This document shows, one piece after another, positions 1-12,035 of a stretch of DNA of 64,000 nucleotides (within the stretch, counting starts at the first letter, position 1; every line of letters starts with the position of its first letter). Below the pieces are notes generated by a model. The model did not search any database and had not been told where the DNA came from. It was given only the letters and a program-made list of their open reading frames with translations. The DNA is taken from contig CM072886.1 in the NCBI GenBank assembly GCA_037013685.1, positions 71,203,859 through 71,267,858 on the forward strand, read 5' to 3'. Both the position numbers and the translations under genes were made by a program. The stretch is from Acridotheres tristis. Taxonomy: Eukaryota > Chordata > Aves > Passeriformes > Sturnidae.

Positions 1-1180
1 GTGTTTTGTATATGGCTTGAATGTCTTCTTTTTCTACTGTAATTTGTTATGTTTTTGTAAAAACAGACAAAACATTAACTGTCTGCTGACAGCTTGTTTA
101 AGGTATTGTTTTAAAGTCTAGTTCAATATAGAGATCAACCCACAGGATCTGTGTAATTTATATGGTCATGATTAAAAATCTTTTTCTCTTTTGAATGCCT
201 ACATATAATTTAGCTGCTTGCTATAGTCTTAATTATAAAATCTGAATAAACTTCTGCACAGTGTGAAAGGATTAAAGTGGGCCATCTGAGAAAGCTGCTA
301 TTGCTGTGAACAATGACCTTTCTTTAATGTTCAGAGCAGAGATATAACATAATCCAAAACTTTAAAATCTTTCTCCTCCTGCTTTCTCTTGACACCTGTT
401 CAGGCAAATGACTGAGAAAAGGGATGAATGACAATAATCACCGATATATATATCACCACAATAATATACCTTGCAGTATAATATACATGAGCCCCTCTCT
501 GACTATTAGGAGAAATTAGTCACATCAGAATTACACATCTAAGATCTTTATTTTAGATTCAAATCTAAAAAAAAATCTTTAGAGTTGGACTTCAGCTACT
601 ACAATACATAAAGAATACAGATGCAGTTCAGCAGTTTAGTGTTTTAAGTAAGTCACTGCCTCGAGGTGATCAAAAATCCATGTCATTCTTGAAGGACTGG
701 TGAAATACATAATTTGAAAAATAATTGCAGCATTCTGTTTTCTGTAGAGGTTTGGAATATTTAAAAATATCCAGTCATCCAGGGAAGAAATTTAAAATAA
801 AAGAAGTGCTGGAAGAAGTAAATGTCTGCAGTTGCAAAGAAACTTCAAGAAAGGGAACATTTTTCCTGGAGATTAAAAAAAATACTCCTCAGTGGTGAAA
901 GCAGAAGCATTTTCTTATAGTTTTAGAAATGTCTTTCTTACTAACATCAAAAGCTTCTTCACCTCTTCTCACATCACATTGCTTAGCTTCTGAAAAAGTA
1001 AAGACTTTGACTTAGGTGAGCCTCACAATATCGGAGTGAGGAATATGAGAACTGAGATATTGTCATGGAAGCTGCCTCCACGAGTACTAGGAGCACCAGA
1101 AGGAAAGAGCCTGCAGAGGACTTGATCATTGTTCTCTGGAAAAGGAGGGCGGTGTAGGAGAGGAGGGTTAGAGACACTTA
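1..1180. other. AT-rich intergenic or intronic DNA
   Basis: I see no repeat family, RNA gene or exon with convincing splice signals here. Open frames are short and lack coding character. Confidence 0.6.
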
Positions 1181-1420
1181 ATGGGCAGTGGGAAAATCTC
1201 CCCAGACCTCAGAGGAATCCCTGCTCCCGCTGTCCCCTCGGGGCTCGCAGGGCTGTTTCTCGCTCGGTTCCCCTGGCTCAGCCCTGCCTGCCGGGCAGCG
1301 TTTTGCCCTCCCTTGCCCAGGCTTTCCCCGGGGCTGAGGGGCTCAGCCGTGCCCTGCGCTGGGGCTGGCACCAGCACCTTGATGTGCAACCCCAGTACAG
1401 TGATAAACGCTGTGTAAAGG
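1181..1420. other. CpG-rich patch in AT-rich surroundings
   Basis: Composition changes abruptly to roughly two-thirds G+C, with about ten CpG dinucleotides between 1210 and 1370 (for example around ctcgctcggttc and ccccgggg). The flanks are strongly AT-rich and CpG-poor. Both strands stay open across it, which high GC alone explains. It could be a small CpG island (promoter or enhancer), an old exon, or a GC-rich repeat fragment. No TATA box, splice pair or known protein motif settles this. Confidence 0.45.
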
Positions 1421-2847
1421 CTCACAGGCAGTTAGATTAACAGGTGTCAAAGAAAAACTACAGGATTTTCAGGAATAAGCAATAAGCAATGGTGTGTAGA
1501 CCATTACAGTACCTTAACATTTAATTTTAAGAGTTGTCAGAAGTACTTAATGACAAAGTTAGAAGGGTTAAGCAGAGAATGAAAACAGTGGAACTCAGTG
1601 TTGCATTAATTTATGAAAGTTTCTATGTCATCAGTTCAGAGCTTGTGCCTGTTCCTCATTTCTAGGGTTTTCAAAGTTCACAGACTCCAACAGTGTTCAA
1701 AGTATTGAAACACTGGGGTTTATAATTTTTCCAATGGTCTACTCCATAAAGACACTGTTAGAAGGAAGGAATTGACAGGTAAGTACCAACCCCCTAAAGT
1801 GAGATCTCTAATGCAAGGTAGGAATCTCATTTGGAGTTTATCAAAGGTGCCAGAGAGCAGTCTTTAAAGTGATATTTGGCAGACTTTTCAGGATTTAGGA
1901 GATTTAAGTAGTTACTATCTTTGTACCAGTTTCGTGAAAACAAAGTTTTGTGTTTAAAGTCCTTTGTCTATAAATTTGTTGAATTAGGACCTTCTGACAC
2001 AACATGGTAGTCAAATCATGCATATAGTTTTCAAACATTTTTCTTTTTTAATGAACAAAATCATCATATGATGTGCTTACTGTAGGTGTAAATGTATTTC
2101 AGGAATCTCTTACAGGGATGGAAAAAAATTAACTGAGAAAATTAGATTTGAAAATATGTGATACAAGTTAGAGATGGATTTATGGTGAGAGGACAGTAAG
2201 TATAAACAATGTATGAAAAAACTATTAACAGAACTCATAATACAATGTCTGTATTTAAAAGCAAAAAGACTGTCCAAATTTTTATTCTACTGAAAATAAT
2301 TTAATTTGCTTTCTGAATATTTATTACAGTATGGTTGTTTGGAAAATGGAAACCATATAAAATCCAGCATTTTAATCTCTCCCTAAACTAAGCATGCAAG
2401 TAATTAATCTGTTTCAAGATTTCTTTAAGTAATGCTAAAAAATAATCATATCTGAATGATAATAGTAATATTACATTGTGATTGTACATGTCCCAGCTAG
2501 GTAAACTGAAGACATTAAATTTGAAAATGCAGTCCTGTTCAATAGCACATTTTGTACTTTAACATTTACATGTTCAGAAAAGACTTTGACTTCATCATTC
2601 TCTGGCTCACTGTTGTAATTTATTTTAACATTTTTCTTAAACTGTAGCTAGTATTTTCAAAGATGCTAAAGAAAGATAAATACTCATTGAAGTTTGGTGT
2701 TCACACTTGACTTGACTTTTAAAATTTCTGCCTTTAGATACTACAAATTTTGTCTGCAGATATCATAGGAATCCTGATCTGATCTTGAAAACCAAAATCC
2801 TGACACCCATCATAATGCTCCATACTTTAAAAAGGGAAATTTTTATG
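1421..2847. other. AT-rich DNA, nothing recognised
   Basis: No repeat boundary, exon or RNA gene was recognised. A 12-bp palindrome (catcatatgatg) near 2062 is within chance expectation. Confidence 0.55.
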
Positions 2848-2926
2848 TGGGTTTTTTTTGTTTGTTTTTGTGGGATTTTTTTGTTGTTTGTTTGTTTTGC
2901 TTTGCTTTGTTTTGTTTTTTTTCTCC
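2848..2926. repeat. T/G low-complexity tract (TTTG/TTTTG units)
   Basis: An irregular run of T with regularly spaced G, dominated by TTTG, TTTTG and CTTTG units. It is the reverse-strand equivalent of the A/C tracts at 5222-5398 and 18265-18402. Confidence 0.8.
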
Positions 2927-4156
2927 CTGGTATCAGAAGGCATTAACTGATTGAAGTAAGTTTTAACAAAGAACAGTGAAAACAGCATTTATGTGAGTGC
3001 TCCAAGAAGGAGTCCGTGCATATGATCATTTCTAGTCAGCAATCATGGTAAATCAATACACAGTTTGAAAGAGACGAGAGAAGGAGGAGGCAGTAGTCAA
3101 TTGACATCCACATAGCTGGGAATATTAAGTTTAATCTGTAGCTGTAACTCTTGAGGGAATTTATGATGAGAAACAGCAGTAATTATTAAAAAGGCTTTAT
3201 AGAGTGTGGGATTAATTTGAATGAAAAAGTGATTATGTTAGTAGGAATATGTGCTGAATTTCACAGCGTAATAAAAGCTGTCAGCTTTCAGTAATTTATT
3301 TATTTGTTTTGTTGTTTAAAATAATGCATTTTGCATTCATTTCTAGGAATAATTTAGTGTATTTTACTATATCTAGCTTTTGCTGTATTTTAGTAATACA
3401 AATACTGTAAATGCAGGTTTGCCATAATTTCCTTTATATATTTCTCTTTTCAATTGCTTATGACTCAAGTGAATTGAAAAGGAAAAATTCTTCACTCAGA
3501 CTTCAAGTACTATGCAAATAAGCTTTTGACCAGTCAGGGACTTCATCCTGTGGTCTCTGGCATTTTGCTTTGTCAGAGAATTGAGCATTTGCTTTTACTG
3601 TACGCAACAGTGTTTTAATGATAGGTATACACACATAACATTCTTAGAATTTCCCTTGCATGTCTAAAAATGTACAGACAAAAAAGCAAGCAGTGTCAAA
3701 ACTGAGTCTGTGGATGTATATACTTGAATAAAAGCCTTACTTTAAAAATCTTATAAAGGATAAGTGAAGTTTCCAGAAGAAAGTTTTAAGTTCATATTTT
3801 TTTCTACCAGTTTTAAGGCAGCTGTAGAACTTCTATTTTATTTTCCAAATGTGCTGAAGATTAAGTATCTGAAAATCAGCTATTGAAAATTAAGAGCACT
3901 ATTACTATTCCTGTCTTTAAATAATCTTACCTGCAAATAGGAATAGGCATATTCTTTTGTTGTTTTGGCATTAGAAATGGTAGACTTGGGTAAGGCAGGA
4001 ATAAATCAGCATTACCTTGCATCTTCATAAACAGAATGATTTGCTAAAATTAGGAGTAAGAACGAGCATGGTCCATAAACATTAACTTAATAGAGTGACA
4101 AATATATCACCATTGTATTAGGATTCTTTCTCATAGAGCTAAAAAAGCTGAATAGG
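2927..4156. other. AT-rich DNA, nothing recognised
   Basis: No coding, RNA or repeat signal was recognised up to the LTR boundary near 4157. Confidence 0.5.
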
Positions 4157-4886
4157 TATCTTGGTTTGAAAGACAGGTGCCTGCAGGAGCCTCTATTGAA
4201 ATGGGAAATGCAAACGCCCTCCCTCTGAATTATTACAATTTTGAAATTAAGGAGCTCTCAGGCAAGGACATGGGAATAGGAATAACAGTTCTTTACTAGG
4301 AAGATTGAAATAAAAATACAGTAGTACAAAAAACCAAAACACTGACAGAGTCAGAATACAATCTGACACCCCATCAGGCAGGGTGTTGGTAGCAGTCCTA
4401 TTAATGGTGGCTGCAGTCCTCCTGGATGACACGTGGTTCTTTTGAAGCAATGATCCTGGAGAAGGGTACAGTTTTCCTCCAAAGGTCCAGTGGTGATGAA
4501 GATATGTCTGGTATTCCTCTGGGAATCCAGTGGGAAAAGGCTGCTTTGATGTTCCAAATCTCAGGTTTTATCTAGGTAGGAAAGGCTTGGCTCCTCCCCC
4601 TGGGTGGAGCATCTCACAGTGGCATGATGTAATTTTATCAGTCATGCAGTGGGACTCAATGATCCATTAACAGAAGAGATCTACCTGGAGGAAAGATGAG
4701 TTGTGGAGAAGATAAAGATGACTGCCTCACCTGTTTTTAACAGATGGCCCATTAACAGAGAATATTTCCCACTGGAGTTATGAGGGATGGGTCATGGAAG
4801 AGATAAGGAGCACTGTTCCATCTGGTTTCAACAGATGGTGATAGAATACATACTTCTGGCTACATCTTACATTGCAACCTAAGACA
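4157..4886 (-). mobile_element. Solo ERV LTR of a common passerine family
   Basis: The segment runs from tatcttggtttgaaagacag to gcaacctaagaca. These ends are the degraded short inverted termini (TGTC...GACA) of an LTR family I know to be abundant in songbirds. Read on the minus strand, it has a GC-rich promoter block, a TATA-like box (the complement of ttttatct near 4566-4573) and then a degraded polyadenylation signal near 4290, so the orientation is minus. No internal retroviral sequence or second LTR flanks it, so it is a solo LTR. The flanking 5-mers (atagg and gtggg) do not make a clean TSD, so the ends are accurate to a few bases only. Confidence 0.75.
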
Positions 4887-4937
4887 GTGGGCAAGAATTG
4901 ACAAAAGTTAGTATTTGTCCCCGTTTAACAGGTCCCT

Positions 4938-5159
4938 AGGAACACTCATTACCCTACTCTGATCTGATTGCTATAAATTCAACTAATTTTCCCAAGTTGA
5001 GGCTGGTTTTTTTTCTGTGACAGCTATCAGTGAGTGTTCTCTCTCTCTCAACCCATGAACTTTTCACTCTATTTTCTCTCCCCTGCTCATTTGAGGAGAA
5101 GAGTGACAGAACAACTTGAGTGGCCACCTGCAGCCCAGCCGAGGGCAAACCACTACCAG
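4938..5159 (+). mobile_element. 3' end fragment of an ERVL-like LTR (same family as 7062-9351)
   Basis: The order of motifs cattaccctactctg, a degraded AATAAA (ctataaattc), cccaagttgag, the acccatgaac block and a terminal ccactacca matches the last ~220 bp of the LTR at 7062-9351 and of the inverted copy at 31005-32126. The upstream ~850 bp of that LTR is missing, so this is a 5'-truncated remnant. It lies directly after the solo LTR at 4157-4886. Confidence 0.7.
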
Positions 5160-5221
5160 AAAATTTGGACTATGAGGTATTTTCTTCTCAGTGATTATTA
5201 TCCCAAAATGCCTATGAGGAT

Positions 5222-5398
5222 TTAAAAAACAAAACAAAACAAACAAACAAAAAACCACAAAAACCCCAAACCAAAAACCTACCAAAAAAAACCCCCAAAA
5301 CGAAAAAACAACAAAAAAAACCACCACAAAAACCTGCAAACAAACAAACAAACAAACAAACAAATAAACCCCAAACCAAACTAAAAAATAAATAAAGC
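5222..5398. repeat. A/C low-complexity tract
   Basis: About 177 bp made almost only of A and C on the plus strand, with AAAC, AAACC, AAACCCC and a short (CAAA)n run near its right end. It lies just beyond the truncated LTR fragment. Open frames on the complementary strand, rich in F, C, V and G, are artefacts of it. Confidence 0.85.
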
Positions 5399-6931
5399 CA
5401 GTTTATGAAGCACTTCAATACTGTGGAAAAAGAGAGGATTAGGGAAAATCAAACAAGTTTTGGCACACAAAATGTGATTTTGAAAAAGAGGCAGAAAAAT
5501 AATCGAATGTATGGATATCTTCTACTTTCAAAATAATCATGTCCAGTAGATACAAAAGCAGAGAAAGGTAAGCAAAATGTGCTACAGAGATTGTTCTTTG
5601 CATATCCATCTCTTCCCTTTATTCCATGAATACCTTTTGCAGCCTACAGCAGCAAACATCATAAAAAAAAAAAAGAAAAAAGAAAGTGAAATGAGGATAA
5701 GTCAGAGTTTTTAATTAATTGAGGTTACATATGTGGCATCTTCCTCTTGGAAAGAAACCTAAGTATCTTAGTCTTATGTATGGAGTTAAAAGTTGTGTAA
5801 TAAAGGTGAGTTTAGACAAAAGAATGCCTAAAAAAAAGACACCCTAGAAGAATGCAAATGCAAGTATTCCAGTCATGATGAAATACTTGAAAATGCAAAG
5901 GTTATACTTTCACACTGTCTTGAATCCTGAGTTTGGACTGGGTCCACTATGTCTGCCTCTATGCATCTGTGGCTTGCACTTCTATTTGAAATTTCTCCAA
6001 ACACAGAGACCTGACCACACAGAAAACTTGAATTCTGTTTATACAAGTGTGAGTGAAATCAACTTGACTAATTTTATTCTGTGATGTTTAAACTAAATTA
6101 AACGTGGGTACTGAAGCAGTATACATATAACCAGTGATGATTTTACTTTCCTGAGACAGAATGGTTCCTCCTTAGACATTTGCAAGCTGTGCAGTGTTCC
6201 TATACGTCTGGAGTTCTCTCTGAAAATTGCCCCAAAGATATGGCACATATGGAGATATAACTCTCAAAAGTCAGTATTTGCAGAAAGCAACAGTATTTTC
6301 CACAGACAGCTCAATCGTTTGAAATTCTTTTCAAAGAAATATTTATGATGACTTTTTTTTCAGTTTTCTGCTTTAAATAATAATAATAATAATAAAATAA
6401 AATACAGCATTCGAAATGGAAGACTTACTTGCCAGAATTCAAATACTGAATTCGTAAGGAGGCTTAAATATTAGGTAGGGGAGGGTAATTGGATACACAG
6501 CTTGAGGGATTTTTATACTTTCAGGCCTTTTTTAGACATCAATCAGAATTTTAGCGAGTCTCTAACAGTACCATCCTCATCTTGCTATCAGACCTACTTC
6601 ATCTTCTTCAGCTAGTTTCTTCCCCTTGAGCTGAATTTTTCACTTTCATTTTGAAGCTTAAAAATTCAATACCTTACTTTCATTTATCTTTTGTCCCACT
6701 AGAAGTATTTCCTCTTATTTATTTAGTCAGTAAGTTAGTTTGTTATTTTCAATATATGCCACTGCCTTTTTCCGTATTTATGAATTGCCATCAGCCTGAG
6801 TTATCACTTTCTCCTTTTATTTTCTGATGTTCGTCTTTCACTGAGATATATCTGTTATGTCCAGCTAGTACACCAGATCAAGAAGCATTTGGAAAATGTT
6901 CAGTGCAGGAGCAGTTCTTAGTGTATCTGGG
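5399..6931. other. AT-rich DNA with small simple repeats
   Basis: It contains an A-rich run near 5663-5690 and an (AAT)n run at about 6378-6400. No gene or transposon was recognised. Confidence 0.5.
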
Positions 6932-7061
6932 TGTTGTAGCTTAGCCCTAGTAGGTGACTGAGCCCACACAGCCTCTGCCTCGTCATGGGGCAGGGCAGAA
7001 AATAAGAAAGGTAAATGAGAGAGCTTATGGATTGAGACAAAGACAATTTAATAGGGCAAGC

Positions 7062-9351
7062 TGAATTGGTCTTGCCCGGCCTGGTTTGTGGTGGTGGGGA
7101 AGCCACAGAGGTGGCTTCTGTGAGGAGCTGCTGGAAGCTTCTGCCATTGTTATGATCTGGTTTAATGACAGATGAGTAAAGAGAGCTAACTCTCTGTGAA
7201 TAAAACAGAAAGATCTTTAAGATTCAAAACATTCCCCCCCAAAAAATGAGGTAAAACCCCAATGAGATTAAATGTTGATGCTGAGAGGAAGGCAAATGTC
7301 TTTACAAACAATTCTATGGGTGAAGGGATGGGTGTTAACATCTTTGAAATGTGTCTTAATATCTCTACTAAATTTGGGCAGCAGATTTGTTGCAGATGTC
7401 AGACAGGCTCCTGAAACATACAAGGGTCTGTACAAGCCTGAACTTCAGAAGTTTGGGGTAAAATGACTGGGACTGGTTCAAAAGGGGGATGGGATACATG
7501 ATAGGCAGTTCGGGAAGGCTGTACATTGCTAGTACCTCAGCATATGGGGAAAGAAAGAGGCTGGGGGTTTAGGATAAGAGACTGCACACTCCAAAACCTC
7601 GAGAGAGAAAACCTCACTGGTGTGTGTCCCAGTGGACTCTCTCCCTTTATTCAAATAAAGTTGCAGGATTCCTCTGTCTCCTTTTGGGCATAAACCTCCG
7701 GCATTTGTGGATTTTTCTGACAATATCGAAAAATTAATATATTTTTATTTAATAGTAAAAGACGCAAGACAAAGGGAAGTAGAGAAAAGTCAGAAAAAGC
7801 TAAGGTTACTTTAAAAAGCATAGGATAGGTCACCACCAGGCTGCACGACCTTTGTTGCTGCTGAGATAGGGTAGGGGGGAGAGAAGCAGTTTTTGCCTTT
7901 TTCCTTTATTTGTAGTTTGTAGCATCTCACCTGCAGCCTCCAATGCCGGGAGCAGTTTGGCTGGGATGCAGCAGCCCATCCCCCGGGATGCAGGTACAGT
8001 GTTCTCACCGCGGGATGCAGGAGCAGGGTGAGGTTCCAGAGCTCATTGTGACTCCAGTTTGGGGATGCAGGCTCCGGGAGTTCTCTCCCAGCAGTGGCTT
8101 TGGCTCCTGGGGGCCTCAAGGTCTCACAGCAGACAATGTTGGGGAGTGTGAAGGGAAGGTAAAGGTCAAGGATTCTGCTCCTCACTTTCCCCTCCACATT
8201 TTGCACCAGTTTCACCTTCGTTATTATGGGCCCTAGGTGGACTGCTCATAATCCTTCTGCACATAGCTTTCAGGTGTTCAACAATGATTATGTTAAGCAG
8301 ACATAATGACAAAGCACCAAAGCACTTTTTGAAGCCTTCCTCTCGTTATCAGGCTCTTACAACCATGTCTGGCAGAGCCAGTCCCTGATGGTTCTGAAGA
8401 GGTACATGCTTCTAGCCAAGGCTGGGCCAATTAGAGGTTGGTAACACCTCTGTGATAACAAATTTAAGATAAAATAAAAAAAAGTTTGTGGCACAGCTGT
8501 CGTTTTCCAGTCAGAGAACAGCAGAGTGAGAATATGTGAGAGTAGAACAACAAGCAGACACCAGGATCGTTGAAGAAGGGGTGAGAAGATGCTCCAGATG
8601 CTGCCAGAGGCAAGATTCCTCTGCAGCCTGTGGTGCAAACCATGGTCAATCAGCCATGCCCCTGCAAGTCCATGAGGGATACAAACCTGGAGCCCGTGGA
8701 GGAGCCAATGCTGGAGCATCTGGATGTCTAGAGGAGGCTTTGATCCTGGGGGAAACCTGTGGAGAGAGGGGCTCTGGTCCCAGCCTGGAGTAGCCTGTCC
8801 TTGAGGGACAGAACCCCATGGAAGAGTGACTGCACTACTGCAGTTTTGGGAGAACTGCTTCCCATGGGATTGATTCACATTGCAGCAGTTCACAGGAAGC
8901 TGCTGCTCATGAAATGCAGTCACTTTGGAGAAGTTCACTGAGAACTGTCTCTTGTGGGAGGGACCCCACAGCACAGAAGGGGAAAGACTCCTCTCCCTGA
9001 GCAACAGGAGAAGCTACAGAAGATGAACTGACCATAACCCCCATTCCCTCTCTCCTTGCACCACTGAGGTAGGCAATCGAGCTTGGAATGAAAGAGGGGT
9101 GGGGAGAAGGTGTTTTTAAGGGCTTATTTTACTTCTCATTATCCTGCTCTGATTTTGTTAGCAATAAATTTACTTTGTGTCTCTAAGGTAAGCCTGCTTT
9201 GCCCTTGATGGTATTTAGTGAGCAATCTCCCTGTCCTTATCTCAACTCATGAGCCCTCCATTATATTTTCTCCCCTCTGTCCAGCAGCAGAGGGAAATGA
9301 GCAAGTGGCTTTCGTGGGTGCCTGGCATCCAACCACCCTCAAACCACGACA
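7062..9351 (+). mobile_element. Middle ERVL-like solo LTR (layer 2 of nest), split by layer 3
   Basis: The LTR occupies 7062-7147 and about 8367-9351, roughly 1,070 bp once the insert is removed, close to the 1,122 bp of the inverted copy at 31005-32126. It begins tgaattggtcttgcccgg, passes gtggcttctgtgagg, breaks after cttctgccat, and resumes at ctggcagagccagtccctg. Its body has repeated blocks around cccgtgg and ggagca, then a polyadenylation signal (gcaataaattt near 9164) and ends ccaccctcaaaccacgaca. The 5-bp flanks caagc (7057-7061) and caagt (9352-9356) form a TSD with one mismatch, fitting class III (ERVL-type) integration. Open frames inside, including a 215-codon antisense one, are not genes. 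Confidence 0.85.
7148..8361 (-). mobile_element. Inner ERV LTR (layer 3 of nest)
   Basis: About 1,214 bp starting tgttatgatctgg and ending ggctcttaca, flanked by gccat (7143-7147) and accat (8362-8366), a 5-bp TSD with one mismatch (4 of 4 if read as ccat). On the minus strand it contains a stretch with two AATAAA-type signals (near 7650 and 7745) and the LTR block around agagagtccactgggacaca, which I recognise from avian LTRs. The insertion disrupts the middle LTR, so it is the youngest of the three. No retroviral coding sequence is visible. Confidence 0.75.
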
Positions 9352-9830
9352 CAAGTAAAATCTGCACTAGCACTAGAAAAGCAAAACAAACGATCAATTC
9401 ACTATTTCCCATCAACAGGCAGGTGTTCAGCCATCTCTAGCAAAGCAGAAATCCATCATGCCTAATGGTAACTTGGGAAGAGAAACACTGAATGCTACTA
9501 ACTTATTTCCCTTGCTTGCTCCTTCTTTTCTCAGCTTTTATTGCTGTGAGAGCATCATATGCTGTGATATATGCATTTCTCCCTTTGGGATCAGCAGTTC
9601 CGGATGTGTGCTCACCCAACTCCTTCTGCACTCCCAGCCTCCTTTCTGGGGGGGTGGTATAAGGACCAGAAAAGTCCTTGACTCTGTGACTCTGTGAAAA
9701 CACTGCTCAGCAACGATTAAAACATCCTGTTGTTATCAACACTGTTTTGGTCACAAATCCAAAACATTGCATCATATCAGCTTATCTGAAGAAAATTAAC
9801 TCTATACCAGACAAAATGTATATATCAGCA

Positions 9831-11952
9831 ATATGGACTATTGCCACATTTACCTGCTTTACACCCCACTGGCTCAACTGAGACAGTTTCTGCAAACATA
9901 CCCGAGAATAATCTCTGTGAAGTATCACTGGAAACATTGTCAAACACTCAGCATATTCATAAACATATCCTGAACTGTATACTGTGGTATGAGGAAGCTG
10001 TGTGCTCCATGTGCCTGTGTTTCTAGGTTTGATGTCAGAATGATAACAAATATAACCTTTGTTATATTATAGGAGATCATTTGCAGGGTGAAAGTACAGA
10101 CATTCTCAATGATGACATGTTTTCACTAGCTGTGGTCAATAAATATTGAAGACACATGATTTCAAGATATGTGGCCAATTAATTGAACAATCTGTTCTGC
10201 AACTCTTTTTATGGAAGAAAAGCACTCCTACTCACTTATTCTATCTCCATCTCAAAGCACTTTTGGGCTGTAAAAACTGTAATTAGTGTTTCTTTCTTCC
10301 TTTCAAAAAATTAAATCTTTAGTTAGCAGAAAAACTGAACCAAATGCCGTGGTTTGCATTAGTCTTCAATATTAATAAGTCATTTAACAGTCATAAATAA
10401 AAGATGCAAATAAAAGCTTTTAGATGAAGAAAACTATTGAAACTATTGTACTTTAATAACATGACATTTCCCTAACTTTTAGCCTTGACAGGCTTTCAGG
10501 GAACTTCCCCTTTTTTTCACCAGCATAAAACATTATTCCCAGGACCACTCAGGTTTATTTAAATTTCAGTGACCAAAATCTGATGGTCAGGGCCTCAGCT
10601 GCTTTTAAAACGTCACTTGAACCAAAGTTGATATTTCAGTGTATTTACTGATCCTGGAGAAAGAAAGATCCTTTTCAGATATATCATTCTTTATATTTAT
10701 GGACTCATATAGAGAAAACAAGTTTAAACTGAAGTTAAACAGAGCGCTGTATATCTTCAAGAGAAGAAAATAAATTGTTTACCACACAGTAGACTATAGA
10801 TTGCATTATCCTTAATTTGGAACTAAAGCATTCCGCAGATTGTATAAACTACATTACCTTGAATGGAAAGTTGTTAACTCCTAAGTGTCACTCTGGAAGC
10901 TGAGCTGTAACAATCAGGAGGGGTATTGAGAAGTGAGCTTCTTGGACTTGTTTTTTTGCTTTCAGGAAAGTGCACATCTAAAGGTACCTCTCAGAGATGG
11001 TATGGTTTGTTATGTTACATTATGTAATAACTTTTAACATATGTTAGGAACAGAGAGAACTTCAGTTATTCTCTAATCTTTCTGTCTCTGTCTAGCCAGG
11101 TACAAAAAAAATTAAAAACTAAAGTAGAATGATTGCAATATTACTCAACTCCGTGCCTAATCAAAAATTTAAATAGATGGCAAATGTTTTTTATATTTGA
11201 CCGCATATGGAGAAAGATGTCAAATACAATCTGTTTGCCTTTCTGTCTTCTTTCACTGTCATCATTGTGGCATGAATGTCAAATCTTATGTCAATGTGCT
11301 TCACTTCGGTAAACAGTCTCCAGTGGATAAAATTTTAATACTATGTGCAGGTGCCAGTATTTTACAGGTGACTGCTGCTGTATCATCATCATTGAAGTCA
11401 ATCAGGATTGTTTTCCCACTCTGATAATTCAGTTCTTAATGAGTTCATGGCCAGCAAAAACAAATGTTTGAGATGCAGCATGAGATAAAAAATGGCATGT
11501 ATGACTGTTGAGCCTTCCCATTACAACATCTCCTGTCTGTGACTTTAAATTAGTGAAATTAATACTGACTGCAGTTTGAACAGAAGTAGAGCAGTTCATT
11601 ATGATACTCACTATGGAATGAATTTCGAAAGCGTGCCAAATCTATTCCAGCTTGAGCAAGCAGTGAGCAAAATGATACATCATTTCCACTGCCCACAAAA
11701 TCCCAGGAAAATAGCAGTTTTCAATTGCATTCAAATGGTTTACATCAAGCCCAGAGTGCACCAAGCAAAGACAATATAGATAGTATTGTATTTTCCTTAC
11801 ACTAGAGCTGAAGAACTTGTATAACTTATTATGTGAATTAAAACTAAATAATAAATTTGTCTGAGTAAATTTTTCATTATGCAGTAAACTATAGAAATTC
11901 TTGCACCATTCATTACTCTTTCTGCCTATTTATGTCCTAATAAAAAGTTGCA
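9831..11952. other. AT-rich DNA, nothing recognised
   Basis: No exon, RNA gene or transposon boundary was recognised. Confidence 0.5.
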
Positions 11953-12035
11953 GGGTTTTGTTTGTTTGTTTGTTGTATTTTTGTTTGGTTTTGTTTTGTT
12001 TTTGTTTTTGGTTTTGCTTTTGTTTTCGTTTTTTT
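11953..12035. repeat. T/G low-complexity tract
   Basis: Irregular TTTG, TTTTG and GGTTTTG units, about 80 bp, of the same compositional class as 2848-2926. Confidence 0.8.

Larger units (their letters stand above)
6932..9830 (-). mobile_element. Outer solo ERV LTR (layer 1 of nest), split in two
   Basis: This LTR lies in minus orientation in two pieces, 6932-7061 and about 9357-9830. The left piece starts tgttgtagcttagccc and runs through the stretch around gagacaaagacaatttaata. The right piece resumes the same LTR with aagcaaaacaaacg, caggcaggtgttcagccatc, the ctgctcagcaa block and a final block near gaaaattaactctatacc. Joined, the element is about 600 bp. It is interrupted by the LTR at 7062-9351, whose TSD (caagc/caagt) lies exactly at the break. 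A weak 6-bp flanking match (atctgg at 6925-6930, atatgg at 9831-9836) may be this element's own TSD. Confidence 0.75.

Noticed and set aside
5064..5418. Minus-strand frames rich in F, V, C and G that look like a membrane protein
   Set aside because: They come from the A/C tract at 5222-5398 plus LTR sequence.
7811..8236. Frames of 134 and 97 codons on opposite strands
   Set aside because: They lie inside the innermost LTR (7148-8361) and follow its repeated gggatgcag blocks.
8357..9004. 215-codon minus-strand open frame
   Set aside because: It lies almost wholly inside the LTR at 7062-9351, antisense to its GC-rich repeated blocks. The inverted copy at 31005-32126 shows equivalent spurious frames.
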